Shown one piece after another: positions 22,985-34,919 of a DNA stretch of 64,000 nt; positions within the stretch are counted from its first letter, which is position 1; each line of letters opens with the position of its first letter. Source of the stretch: Gnetum montanum (taxonomy: Eukaryota; Streptophyta; Gnetopsida; Gnetales; Gnetaceae); contig MNCI01004250.1 of NCBI GenBank assembly GCA_015680685.1, positions 64,547-128,546 of the forward strand, read 5' to 3'. The translations under genes and the position numbers were made by a program. The notes beneath the pieces were generated by a model that saw nothing but the letters and a program-made list of their open reading frames with translations, had not been told where the DNA came from and did no database searches.

Positions 22985-24566
22985 CATATATATTCACCCC
23001 AATGAGTATGTGTCAAACTTCACCTTCATTCTACACTAGGATGAATAGCTAAGGTGACGTGACATGAAGGGCAACATTATGTTGTTGCTTGATTATGTTG
23101 CTCCTACAATGCTCTATCAAATGCTTGCACGATGTGGTCTTCAAGATCACCATGTGGAGTATAATGTGGAAGATGTCAATGCTAAGGATTATCATTTTAC
23201 AGAAGCACAACTCCTATGGGATAGGTAGTTGGAATAATTCTATGAATTTTTGAAGGGAAAAGGGCTTAACGATCCTCCATTCCTATTATACCAACAAGCT
23301 CATGGAGAATCCTTCTCTGGGGATTTTCCATACAATGATGCTCCTCTCTTTAACTTCGACAATGAAGATCAAAACTAGAATCTTCACTCCATAGTTCACA
23401 ATATCGATTCTAGTAACAAGGGATCCAATGACAAACAAGGATCTGGAGGGGCAAGTTAAGATAGGGATGCCAATAAGAAGCACAATCGTGATTGTGGTCG
23501 TAATCATTGAAGAGGTAGTAGTAGCATACCATGATGGTGTTGATTCTCCTTCCTCTTCCCCTTTATCATATTCTTCTTCCTTGGGCTTTGACTAGGATCA
23601 TAGAAGTTGAAGGCAAGATCATGATGGAGTTAATCGAAATGAGCACAACAATTGATGGGACCAAAATAACCAAAGGGACCATTAGAACAGACAAGATCAA
23701 GGGTGTAGATGTTCAAGAGAGGCACATCACCATGAATGAAGGGGTAGTAAAGGGCATCGTAGGCACCTTGATCAAGGCCTCGATGAGCCTCATTTTGCTA
23801 CCGAAAGTATGCTTAACATCACAGAAGTAGTTAGAATTCTAATGAGGTATGTGAAAGACAATAAGATCAAAAGGCTAGATATGAATAATATTCTGCTATT
23901 TGAAGGAGGATATAAGTCTACTTTGCAAAATCATCTTCAAAATTTTCAAGATGCATGTGCCTTGCAAAACATAGAAAACAAGTGGTAGAAATTGAAGTTG
24001 ATCCTATAGACACTCATCAAAGAAGCAGAGAACTGGTACTAGTCCTTAGAACCAAGATCTATTAGATGAGAGAGTACCATGCTTGAGATGTTTAATGATA
24101 AGTATCAAATGTACTCTATGGTGTTTAACTTAAGGAAGCAAATTCAAGGGTGGAAATAAGGAACACACAAACCCTTGGATGCCACCATTGGCCGATAGTA
24201 TGCCTTGATGCACAAATGCCCTGGCCAAGGTTATTCTCAATTGGCTCAACTTCACCACATTGTAGACAAGCTTCATAATGAAATGAGAAAAACCCTTGGT
24301 ATTTATGCCCAAGGGTGATTATTAGAACTAACTATTCATAAGGTACAAAGGTTAATAGAGCATGTTGCTAAAGAGGAGGATGAACTAAGAAAATGAGAAA
24401 GTGTAGAGGAGTACAACCATGATCCTTCCATCTGCAGAGGGAGGTTTGATTCTATGATAGTGACGACGAATCCATATTTGATGAGGGGATGCATAAGAAA
24501 GCCTTACCACTTTAACAATTCTAATCTGAACTTATAGCCAAGGTTGATTAGTTAAGGGACTCCATG
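22985..24566 (+). pseudogene. gag: Outer element gag, N-terminal and core part
   Basis: Frames in pieces give HPNEYVSNFTFILH at the start, as in the other copies (HPDEYIPDFT). The gag core follows: LFEGGYKSTLQNHLQNFQDA, then ENKW.KLKL...EAENWY.SLEPRSI and MFNDKYQMYS, i.e. the conserved W..L...L...A..WY.SL...SI..W.....F..KY of plant gypsy gag. It continues to GQGYSQLAQLHHIVDKL and KEEDEL. It is cut at 24566 by the nested insertion and resumes at 33253. Confidence 0.8.
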
Positions 24567-25374
24567 TGATGAGTGGCGAGGTACCCCTACACTCAACCAT
24601 ATGAATACGAGCATTTCACACATGATCCAGTCGAACTCCAAGGACCAAGTGCTTATGTGTATTAAGGAACACTTAGGGTTAATCAATCGTTGTCTTCCCA
24701 AACTTACTTGTATTTTCACAGTTGTATGATTAAGTAAGCTTGAGGTATATTATTTTTATAGCTTTTGTATTTTTTTATCTCTTCTGCTAATAAAGGAGAG
24801 GAAGAGAGAACTAAGTGGCTAACTTACATTAACTATTCATTAACTAAGTTCTAAATGTTACTAGCACTAGTATCCATTCCCACTTGTCATACACATCTTG
24901 AACCAATGCAACATTGCTGGGATTACTAAACGCTAATCGTTACTAGATTACCAAGTACTACACGCATGCCTGAAGTAGTTGTACTAAGTGTATTTAACTA
25001 AGGGGGTTGAAGGTTGAGAGAGATATTAATTAACTAGAAAATCATTAAATAATCACTAATTACTAATTAGCCTAATCTGTATGCTACAAGGTTTATCATA
25101 AAGTTCATCTTTATTGCCATACACAAAATTATGCTCAGGTACAAATTGCTCGAATAAAGATCTGTTCACTCTATGACTCCTACTACGGGCACACAAAAAT
25201 AATTCTAACTTTGGAATGACAAAACTACAAGAGTATGGCTAAGGGTCTAAATCTATTTGTATTTGAACCAAGGACATTGCCTCTTATTTATAGAAGATGA
25301 AGTAGGATGTGATATCACGTATGCGATATTGCATGGTGGATGTGATATTGCGTACACGATATCACAATTCATCA
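24567..25374 (-). repeat. 3' LTR of inner element
   Basis: 808 bp. In plus orientation it starts TGATGAGTGGCGAGGTACC and ends CACAATTCATCA. It is followed on its internal side by a worn PPT (TTCCCATGACT at 25377-25387, plus strand). Its U3 holds four GATAT(C/T) palindrome units at about 25310-25365. Confidence 0.93.
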
Positions 25375-26072
25375 TATTCCCATGACTGAATAAAAACTTT
25401 CCTCGATTTCCTTAAAAAATATTGAAAAGGTATGGGATTATTGACTTAAATTACAACTAATGGTGAATGGGATGACATGTGAATAGATCAACATTACAAT
25501 AGATGGAAACATTAGTGTTCATGACCACAAGAGTCCTTTCAAGAAAATATCCAAGCACCCAAGAGAATAGCCAGTACAAATGCATCAAATCCCTTTGAAT
25601 CCACACCCTTTTCAATCCTTCAGTGCTTCTTTAATGTGAGAAATGCCCAGTCACCAATTCTTTACTAGTTTTATTATTAAGGAAGGGGACTGTACAGTTC
25701 TAAGCCAAGAGAGACCATAGAAATTCATGGATGCATGGATGACGTGGACTCATTGTCTGTTATATCAAAGGAACCATATCTTAGTATCAACATTATAACT
25801 TAAAGGTAAAAATCAAACATTAGCAATCAATAGAATACAGTTCATACCATCATTAGGAGCACTTATTATGTGATGAATCTAACAAAACAAAGACAACAAA
25901 CAAAGAAAAAAACAAAAACAAAACAAATAGTCACACAAAGAAATGAGAAAGTATAAATGATGATGCAAAACAAAAAGAAGAAAAATTAAAGAATTTTTAA
26001 AACAAAAATATGTAAAATAAAAACTTAAAAAAGGAACTAAGGGCCTCAAATGATTACTAGAGGTGGTCGTCT

Positions 26073-26083
26073 CCCCCATGACT
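26073..26083 (-). promoter_or_regulatory. Internal PPT-like site of inner element
   Basis: AGTCATGGGGG on the minus strand, just after the integrase region and 0.7 kb before the terminal PPT. The same 11-mer occurs at the equivalent place in three other elements (see findings). Confidence 0.6.
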
Positions 26084-26219
26084 GAGTTGGAAGGAGGAGA
26101 TCCGAAATAGTGAGTAGGGACATCACTTCTTAGAGGTATTATATGCACTGACCATTCTAAATTCATGGAAGGGTTTGGTCTATTGTACATTGATTAACAA
26201 TCTCTTATTAGGGCTCTCA

Positions 26220-27330
26220 GGTTTGTATATGGTCATGGCCCCTGAAGGAAAAGTTGCATGAATAATGTAAGGTCCGTCCCATAGTGTTTGAAATTTTTTG
26301 CATTATGGCACATGTGTGGGGTTCCAGTAGAGAACCTTATCTCCTGGTTGATACTTAACCTTTCAAATCTTCAAGTCATGACGTTGCTTGTTATATGTCT
26401 TATGCAACTCATTTGATGATAGGGTAGCTAATCAATTTTCGTCTAGCACGTTTACAGTTTCCAACCTTTGTTTTTGTGCTAGATCAAGATCGAGGTGGAA
26501 GTCACAAGCTGTTGATAGTGTATGGAGCTCAGTTTGAATCAAAATCTTTGCAAGCTTTCTGTATACTAAATCATAGGGAGAGTAGCCTATAGGGATTTTC
26601 CAAGTGGAGCGGTATGCCCAAAGAGCATAATTCAATTTAGTGCTCCAATCTTGCCTATACTTGCTAATTGTCCTAGTTAATATTTAGTGATCTCCCTATT
26701 AGTAACCTCAACTTGTTTGTTAGCTTGGGGGCGATAAGGTGTAGTCAATTTATGTTCAACCCCTAAGCGTTGCATTAACTTTCAAAAAGTTGCGCCTGTG
26801 AAGTGTGTTCCATTATCTGAAATAAGTGCACGTGGCACACCAAACTTATTTATGATTTGTTGTTGCACAAATCGTGTAGTGGTAGATGATGTGTAGTCTT
26901 TAACAGTAGTTGCTTAAAACCATTTTGTTAAATAGTTTATGGCAACTACAATGTAAGCTTTTTCATTGGACATTAATGTAATGGACCCCATAAAGTCTAT
27001 TCCTTAAATGTTGAAGGGTTCTAATGGTTGAATCCATTGTTGTAGACCCTCCATTTTAGCAGTCATTCCCCCATCCCATTGATAGCGCTCACAAGATTGG
27101 AAAAATTGATGGGTAAACCAAAATAATGTTGGCCAGCAATATCTTGCAAGCAAGATCTTAATAGCCATTCATCTCCCTGCATAGTGACCCCAACAAGGAC
27201 CCTCATGAGCATCTTGGAGAACTCTTAGTTGGTCTACCTTAGGCACATACCATCGAACCAAGTCATTAGGAAAAACTTTTTAAAGTGGTCCATTGATCTC
27301 CATGAAGTACTTGGCTCTATGAAGGAACTA
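26220..27330 (-). pseudogene. Inner element integrase
   Basis: With frameshifts ignored, the minus strand gives a zinc-binding region DAHEGPCWGHYAGR...WPTLF...SCERYQ (last Cys changed to Tyr). The catalytic core follows: GIDFMGSI, ALISDNGTHF (about 26796-26821), and ANKQVEVTNREI, so the D, D and E positions remain. The C-terminal part includes the open frame 26635-26432 with WAYRSTWKIPIGYSPYDLVY. The usual NG before QVE reads NK. It would insert the cDNA into host DNA. Confidence 0.85.
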
Positions 27331-27399
27331 TTGTTTCTTCTTAAGGTCTAGCTCCTATGGTGTTTGGTGAGGAAGGATATAGATGAGAATGCTACTGTA

Positions 27400-29008
27400 C
27401 TAGTTTTTCTCAATGGGTAGTTGGTTATTCACTACACCGGCAAAGAGGGCTTCATCAAGAAAGTGATCTAACATTACATATTCATCCTCTTTGCTATCCC
27501 AGCATAACCGAGAAAAATGATCTGCAACTACGTTCTCGATGCCTTTTTGATTAATCATCATTAGATCGAACTCCTGTAGAATTACCAGCCATTGTATAAT
27601 ATGAGGGCTAACCATTGGCTTGTTCATAAGGAACTGGATTGCACTTTGATTCATATGGATGAACATTTTGTAACCTAACACAGTGCCTAAAATTATCCAA
27701 TGCAAACACTACAACCATTAATTCTTTCTCTATAGTTGTGTAGTTAAGTTGTGCACTGGCGATACTTCTACTTGCACAGTGGATGTAGTAAGGGTGTTTT
27801 TGGTCATCTAACTATGTAAGTATGACTCCTAAGGCATAATTGGACATGTCAGTCATGATGTGGAATGTTCTAGACCAATCAAAGGCTTGTAGAATGAGAG
27901 TTTCTACTAGCTTTCATTTTAGGGTTTGGAATGCTTGTTCACATTCCCTAGTCCACTCAAAAGGTACGTCCTTCTTTGTTAGCTCTACTAACAGTTTGGA
28001 AATCTTGGAGAAGTTCTCAATGAATCTCCTATAGTAGCCAATGTGTCCAAGGAATGACCAAATTTCTTTGATAGTTTCTGGTTGATGGGTGATTCCTTGG
28101 ATAATCTTAATTTTATCTAGCTCTACCTCTATTCTTGCATGTGAAACCTTATGCCTAATTACTATGCCTTCTTGGACCTTTAAATTCCTTTTCTACTAGT
28201 TAAGCCTTAGATTGGTTTCTACGCATCTTTTCATCACTTTCTCTAATTGGTCCAAGGCTTGATCAAAACTTCTTCCATAGGTGGAGAAGTCATCCATAAA
28301 GACTTCCACTCTGTTCCCTATCTTCTATTGGAATATGCTTAGAACTAGGCATTGAAATGTGGCAAGAGAAATACACAAGTCAAACGACATTTGTTTATAC
28401 AGAAACATTCCCTAAGGACTAGTGAACGTTGTCTTGGCTTGGTCTTCTGGGACTATCTATATTTGGTTGTATCCGCTATAGCCATCTAAAAAACTATAAT
28501 AGCGATGCCCTACTATGGTGTCTAAGACTTGGTCAATGAATGGCAACAGAAAGTGATCCTTAAATGTTTCCATGTTCAACAGCCTAAAATCTATGCACAC
28601 CCTCCATTTGCCTTCCTTTTTAGGCATGATTAGCATAGGGCTAACCCATTCGCTATCAGCAATGGGATATATGAACCTAGCCTTAAGAAGCTATTCTATT
28701 TCTTCTTTTACTACTTACTTCAATTTTGGATTCAATCGCCACTGCGGTTGTTTTCAAGGTTTCATGGAGCGTTCAGTGTAAATCCTATGCTGGCATATCC
28801 TAGGATCTATTCCAGTTAATTTGGGATATGACCACGCAAAGGCTTTTGACCATTTTTTTATTACCTTTAGTAGTCTTCCTTTTTGTTTGGAAGCAAGTCT
28901 TGCGTTGATGATTATTGGTTTTCCATTTTCAAGAATCATATATTCCAGACTGGTGAACAATGGTTTCAATTCTAGGGGCTCTTCTTTGAATTTTTTAGGA
29001 ATTTCCAA
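27400..29008 (-). pseudogene. Inner element reverse transcriptase and RNase H
   Basis: The open frame 29008-28754 holds the RT leader (KKFKEEPLELKPLF...KAFAWSYPKLTGIDP). RT then follows in broken frames. EVFMDDFSTYGRSFDQA holds the catalytic MDD at 28289-28297, intact. RNase H residues LNYTTIEKELMVVVFALDNF precede the open frame 27705-27400, which includes KMFIHMNQSAIQFLMNKPMV (usually TDH; the Asp position now reads Asn) and the linker IENVVADHFSRL before integrase. Stops are numerous, so it is not functional. Confidence 0.85.
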
Positions 29009-29099
29009 CTTCCCCCATTTGATGGTTTCAAGGTTAAGGCTTGAAAGTTGTCAGTGGACTTGTTCTAGTGCGTCCATGCTTTCGGTGTGAGCACAAGTT

Positions 29100-29910
29100 A
29101 TTCCCTTAGTTAGTTCCATATACATTAGTTAGTTGCTCTCTTGATTAGCTATTATCCACTGGGTGTCTTCTTGTCATGTGGCTGCTACATATAGGCACTT
29201 TTGTATGTTAATAATTTGTGCACGCTGGTTTCATGCAAGTAATGCTAAACTTTGCACAACCCATGATCTCTGCATGCAATTGCACCCTGTATCATTGTAT
29301 GCGATGCATGGAACCTTTTTCTTCTCAATATTTTCAAAAGTGTTCTCCTTAGATATTTCCAGGGAAAGATTATGGATTCTTAGGCATGCATCTATAGTAC
29401 TTAGTCATGCCCTTCCCATTATTATTGGGAAGTCCTCTTTACCATTATTCACTTGTATCACCAGGAAATCAGCTAGGTACAACCACCCACACATAGTGGT
29501 GACGATGTCCTCTACCAGTACCAAGGAAACAATGATGGACTGGTTGGCCAGCTCTAGGCAAATATTGCTCTTCTATAATGGAGGGAGGTTCTAGGCTTTG
29601 TACATTTCTTGCGATGCTTAGTTGACTCCAGAACCTAAATCTAGAAGAGCTTTGCATGGCCCATTCCCAACGATTTGGAGATAGATTAGAGGGCTTCCAG
29701 GATTAGAGAATTTTCTAAGAAGGTGGCCAACCTTGATCCAGTTAGTAATGACATGTGTTAACATAACCGTATGCGTTGAGCTTGGTGTTTGGTTCAAAGG
29801 GAGCTCTAAAGCTTTATTTAATGGCAAGGTATTTAGAGGTTCAACCACTTGTGGTTGTAAGGGCTTGGTTGGACTATTGGTTTTGAAGAAAGGTCTTTTC
29901 TTCATATAGT
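29100..29910 (-). pseudogene. Inner element protease
   Basis: The minus-strand frame at 29905-29618 ends in CKALLDLGSGVN, the retropepsin active-site strand. The catalytic Asp codon (29639-29641) is intact. The second part reads IMGRAWL with a preceding hydrophobic strand, matching the flap-to-C-terminal half of gypsy proteases, in other frames down to about 29340. It would cut the Gag-Pol polyprotein. Frameshifts inactivate it. Confidence 0.8.
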
Positions 29911-32294
29911 TATCAGAACCAATAGTGGGTTGAGGGTTTATAGCCCTTGTGGCATTGTGTTGCTGTGATTGAGCAGGGAGTTTCCTTGCATTGCTGGAGT
30001 GGGTGGTATTGGAGCTATTGGTTTGAGAGCTATAGATGGATTTGAAGAACAGTATATTTATGGGTTATCTCCCTTAGAAGAAGGAGTTCTAGAATACTCA
30101 CGGGCTTGGCAGTGATGTTTTGGTGTAACGTGACTAATAGAGTCATGTGGAGAGATTGGATGCTACACGTAGTAGCCATATGGGTCAGGTTGTCGGTATG
30201 GGTATTGTTGCCTTGGTGGTGGCATCCCCCACGACTATGGGTATTGCCACTATTGATGTTGCTCAATGGGTTGTAGTGCAGTTCCACTTGGATAATATGT
30301 TGAAGTTTGGTGGAATTGCCTTGGATTACCTTGGGGATAAGGTAACTGTCGGGGTGCTTGCCATTTATTTAGTTATGGGTTGAGTGCATACACCCCAGAC
30401 TCTTGTAAATGTGAGATCACTGGGCAACATCCCTTAGGATGGTCATATTGGCATATCTCGCATCCACTATCATTGTCCATGACTAAATTCACAACCTTTT
30501 CTATGATGGCCATTTTTCCGTTACCCTTGTTACGTGCATTTTCCACTTCTCTCTTTTTCTTTTTGTCGCAATCACTACCTCGCTCCCTAGACTCTACAAT
30601 TTTAAGAACAGTTTCAAACCTACTATCCAGAGAGTGCCACATTTGATCTACCTTTTCCAATACTTCTAATGTTAACTTTTGGAGAGGCAAGGTTTTCCTA
30701 TTCACCATCTCTTTGAGTGGTGACTCCTCTTCCTCCTCACAAAATCTCACTCCCCTTTTTTGGAGAGAAGGATCTTGGTTTATTCTTTTGCAATTTCTCT
30801 CTTTCATAGCTCACCTTCTTCTTTGGAAACTTCCTCTAGTAGTCTAGTAATTTGATGAGACCTAAGCTTTGATAACCTTCCTTGGGCATATGTCCTAAGG
30901 GTTCTTCTTGTTTCATGCCTAAGTCCATCTACGAGATGACGTAGTTGATCCCATTGCGAATAACCATGGCCAGGGCAATGATGTAATAGTGCATAATAGT
31001 GGCCCATGATAGCATCTAAGGGTTCATGATTTCTTTGCTTCCATCCTTGGATTTTCTTCTATAGGTTAGACACTTGGGAGTATGTTTGGTACTTATCATT
31101 GAACAGTTCTAACATTGTACTCCACCTCGGAATGGATTCTAGTTCTAAGGATTGATACTAGCATTCAACTTGTTTCACTAGTGTCCTTGGGAACAAATTT
31201 AAGTTTGACCATTCATTTTTTGTTTTGCAAGGCACATGCATTGTGGAATGTTTGTAAATGATTTTAGGATCAGCATTGTATCCCCCTTCAAATCATGGGA
31301 TGTTGTTCATGTCTAACCTCTTGATCCTACTATCCTTTTGGTGCTTTGTTGGAACTCTTATGACCTTTGTTATATCTAGCATGCCTCTAGTGACAAGTAG
31401 GGGTTTTTCATGATCATCTCATTCATAGCATCTATGGTGTCTACACGGTTCCCTACTCTTCCTTCTTTTATGTCTTGATTCTTTAGAGTACCCTCGCCCT
31501 CATTCTCGACTATCTCATCGATGACTTCCACTTCGTTTTCCCTTATCCTCACGATTGGTTTCCCTATGATTGTATCTAGACACTAAAGGAGAGGGTGAAG
31601 ATGATGATGAAGGTGAAGAAGAAGGAGAACCATCATGATGATGGTTTTTCCTACCTTCTCTTTGGTGGTCTCGTCCTTGATCGTGATCACAATCAGAACG
31701 TTCACCGTTATTGTGTGTTCGTGTTTCTTTGTTGAACACTTTATGTTCATGGGTATCAGAACCAAGGTTGTAAATAGTGGAATGGAGGTTCTGATACACC
31801 ACCTCCTAACCAATGTTAGGAGGAGGAACATCATTTTGTGGGGAACCTGTTGAAGTAGGTTCACCATCCTCAATTTTTCTCAAAACATGCAGAGCATCAT
31901 GGAGCCATTCACCCTTCAAATATGTATGGTATCTCTCTTGTTGCAAGTTCCTTTGATGTTGCACTTCTATGGGATGATAGTCTCTTGAGTCATGATTGCA
32001 TGTAACATATTCTGCATATAAAAATGGCATGCCTATTCATGTGAGAGCACGAAGGAGCATGTTGGGAATTGGTTAATCTTGAGGCAACACTATGTTACCC
32101 TCCAAGTCTCTTCAACGCAGTTGTTTGTCCTGGTGGAGAATAAAGGTGAAATCGGGTACATACTCATCGGGATGAGTATATATCACATGAAACTATTAAG
32201 AAATTAGCAGATCTTGGTTATGTGTATTATGCCATCGACTGCCTCTTGCGTTAGTCCTAGGTGGTGAAGTGCTCTTATGCGATGAAGAAGACAT
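29911..32294 (-). pseudogene. gag: Inner element gag
   Basis: A start codon at 32294-32292 opens MSSSSHKSTSPPRT, and the same N-terminus occurs in the sister elements. Next come HPDEYVPDFTFILHQDKQL, an Arg/His/Ser-rich low-complexity stretch (31802-31515), and the gag core near 31300-31050. MGHYYALLHHCPGHGYSQ is at 31007. The open frame 30807-30373 contains CEICQYDHPKGCCP, a CCHC-like knuckle with H before the last Cys pair (about 30421-30465). Gag packages the RNA into virus-like particles. Several stops break it. Confidence 0.88.
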
Positions 32295-32419
32295 CTTGTC
32301 TTGTTTGGTGTGCAATGTACTGTTGTCTCATCTTTCGTTGATTAACCCTAAGGATTCGTTCTAATGTTCCAATGATATGAATGATTTCCTATGTTCTACG
32401 CAGTGCACAAACAACTAAG

Positions 32420-32437
32420 TCCTCGACAATGGTGCCA
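32420..32437 (-). promoter_or_regulatory. Primer-binding site of inner element, tRNA-Asp type
   Basis: Minus strand TGGCACCATTGTCGAGGA, 1 nt from the 5' LTR. It matches the tRNA-Asp complement except for a few transitions and one other change. Confidence 0.85.
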
Positions 32438-32438
32438 A

Positions 32439-33247
32439 TGATGAGTGGAAAGGTACCCCTACACTCAACCATATAAATACGAGTGTTTCACACACAATCC
32501 GGTCAAACTCTAAGGACCAAGTGCTTATGTTCCTTAATGGAATACTCAAGGTTAATCAATCATTGTCTTTCCAAAATTACTTGTATTGTCATGGTTGTAT
32601 GGTTAAGTAAGCTTGAGGTATATGATTTTTATAGCTTTTGTATTTTTTAATGTCTTTTGCTAATAAAGGAGAGGAAGAGAGAACTAAGAGGCTAACTTAA
32701 ATTAACTATTCATTAACTAAGTTCTAAATGTTCCTAACATCAATATCCGTTCCCACTTACCGTACACATCCTGAACTAGTGCAACACTGCTAGGATTACC
32801 AAATGCTAATCGTTACCTGGTTACCAAGCGCTACACACATGCTCGAAACAGTCGTACTCAGTGTATTTAATTAAGGGGGTTGAATTTTGAGAGAGATATT
32901 AATTAACTAGAAAATCATTAAATAATATTTAATTACTAATTAGCTTAATTTGTATGCTGTAATGTTTATCATAAAGTTCATCTTTATTACTGTACACAAA
33001 ATTGTGTTCAGGTACAAATTTCTCGAATAAAGATCCATTCACTCTATGACTCCTATTGTGGGCACATAAAAATAATTATAACTCTGGAATGATAAAACTA
33101 CAAGAGTCTAGCTAAGGGTCTAAATCTAATTGTCATTGAACCAAGGGCACTACCTCTTATTTATATAAGATGAGGCAGGACATGATATCGTATATGCGAC
33201 ATCGCATGGTGGATGTGATATCGCGTATGCGATATCGTGGTTCATCA
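32439..33247 (-). repeat. 5' LTR of inner element
   Basis: 809 bp from TGATGAGTGGAAAGG to GTGGTTCATCA (plus orientation), bordering TSD CCATG at 33248. U3 palindromes lie at about 33183-33240, including GATATCGCGTATGCGATATC, one change from a perfect 20-bp palindrome. Confidence 0.94.
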
Positions 33248-33252
33248 CCATG

Positions 33253-34200
33253 AATAGAAAAGTTTAAGGTGTCCTCAAAATCACTAAAGAGTCTAGAAAA
33301 CATGGTAGTGCCCATGAGTGTAGGAGGTGCAACGACATTGAACATGCATATTGCAAAGGTAAGAGCAAAATTGCTACAATAGAAGTGGTTGCAAACAATG
33401 ATTTAGATGATGATCATGGATATGATATCTGCTAATATGAACATCCTAAGGGATGTTACCCTGTTGTGTCACATATTTAGGAGTCTAGAGTGTATGCCTT
33501 ACATCCTAGACTTACACAAAGGCAAACATTTAGAAGGTTGTCTTATCCTCAAGGTAATCTTAGGTAGTTCCACTAGCAATAATTTTATTATCCAAGTGGA
33601 GCTCCACTGTAATCGTACGAATAGTACCAATAATGGCAACAACCACAATCATGGGTGTTTGCACTACCAGGACAACAATACCCTTACTAGTAGCCTGATC
33701 CATATGGTTACCATGTGCAACAACCCATGTCTCCATCTGACTTTTCTAGTCATGCTTCTAATATTCAGTCGTACTACCACCCTTCTGATTACTATCAAAC
33801 TCCTTTTCCACATGAAAGAAGGAATGCTATCTCCTATCCTTATCCTCTTCTTGTCTTTGCACACACTCCTCCTCCAACTGCATAGCTACCACCTACTCCA
33901 CCAATGTAGGGTGAACTACCTACTCAGCCACAACAATGTAAAGCTACAAGGGCTATTAATCTGCAATCAAATCATCAATTGGAGGGGTCAAATGTCTGAT
34001 CAAAGAAAAGACCTTTCTTTCGACCCTACAGTCTACCTAAGCCTTCACATATACCCACAGTTGACAACCTTGCTACTGCATCTTCCTCCATACCAAATTT
34101 CTTTGTGTCTCCTTTAAACCAAACTTTACTAAGGATCCATATTGTAATTCTTACTCACACTATGTATGATTGAATCTGTGCAGGAAACCTTCCCAAGAAA
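33253..34200 (+). pseudogene. gag: Outer element gag, C-terminal part with zinc knuckle
   Basis: Continues the gag broken at 24566. The knuckle reads DIC*YEHPKGCYP (about 33424-33465), with the second Cys codon lost to a stop and the CCP now CYP. Downstream, PRLTQRQTFRRLSYPQGN is the same linker as in the other copies. The Pro/Gln/Tyr-rich tail follows, in a frame that is open for 236 codons in an alternative register (33407-34117). That long register is a by-product of the base composition, not the gag frame. Confidence 0.75.
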
Positions 34201-34720
34201 TTAGCCAATCCTCAAGGTAATCGTAGGTAGTTCCACTAGCAACAAGTGTGTTATCCAATTGTATTTATAGATCAATGGGAATGAACCATGAAAGGCTCTT
34301 CTTAATTTAGGTTCTAGTGTTAATTTAATTTCTCATGAGATGTACACTACCTAGAAATTGCCTCCTCTCTAGAAGAGCAACATTAGATTGGAATTGGTAG
34401 ACCAGTTCATCACTATTCCATTATGATTGGTAGAAGACATTATGACCACTATTTGTGGGTGGTCTTATCTTATTGACTTCCTCGTAATCAAAGTGGAGAA
34501 CTGCAAAGGAGACTTTCCAATCATCATGGGAAGGGCATGGCTAACCATCGTTGATGTAAGTATGGGCATTAGAGATCCTTTCCTAGAGATATCTAAAAAA
34601 AATGCATTTGGAAAGATCAAGAAGAAGAGAATTCCATGCATTACGTACAATAATAAAGGGTGTAATTATGTGCAAAAATGTTGGGCCATCAAGTAAGTAT
34701 CGATATTTGCATGAAAATAG
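34201..34720 (+). pseudogene. Outer element protease
   Basis: ALLNLGSSVNLISHEMY carries the active-site loop with Asp changed to Asn (codon AAT, 34304-34306). The later half is open at 34427-34696: VKVENCKGDFPIIMGRAWL then TIVDVSMGI, the conserved (I/V)MG+.WL...D block. With Asn in place of the catalytic Asp, the enzyme would be inactive even without the stops. Confidence 0.82.
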
Positions 34721-34919
34721 TATGTGCTAGAAGTAGAAACTCAAAGGTGTCTACATGGAGTAACAACAAAATAGGAGGATACTCAGTAGCTGATCATTGA
34801 TTTAGAAAGTAGCACACTATGCATGAAACTAGCTGAGAGCTTGACATGTGAATATGTCATGAGCATGGATGAACTTGAGCAAGTTCATCACCAACTCTTT
34901 GATGATACAAACAATGATA

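Larger units (their letters stand above)
24567..33247 (-). mobile_element. Inner Athila-like Ty3/gypsy element, full-length, perfect TSD
   Basis: An 8681-bp element on the minus strand, inserted into the gag of the outer element. TSD CCATG is identical at 24562-24566 and 33248-33252. The LTRs are 24567-25374 (3') and 32439-33247 (5'), by eye about 88% identical. Order on the minus strand: LTR, PBS, gag, protease, RT, RNase H, integrase, internal PPT-like site, 3' tract, PPT, LTR. It keeps its RT MDD and integrase D, D, E residues, unlike its host, but has many stops. It is the best available reference for the autonomous form of this family in the window. Confidence 0.95.

Noticed and set aside
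33407-34117. 236-codon open frame as a gene
   Set aside because: It is an alternative register over the gag tail of the outer element. The knuckle and linker residues lie in another frame.
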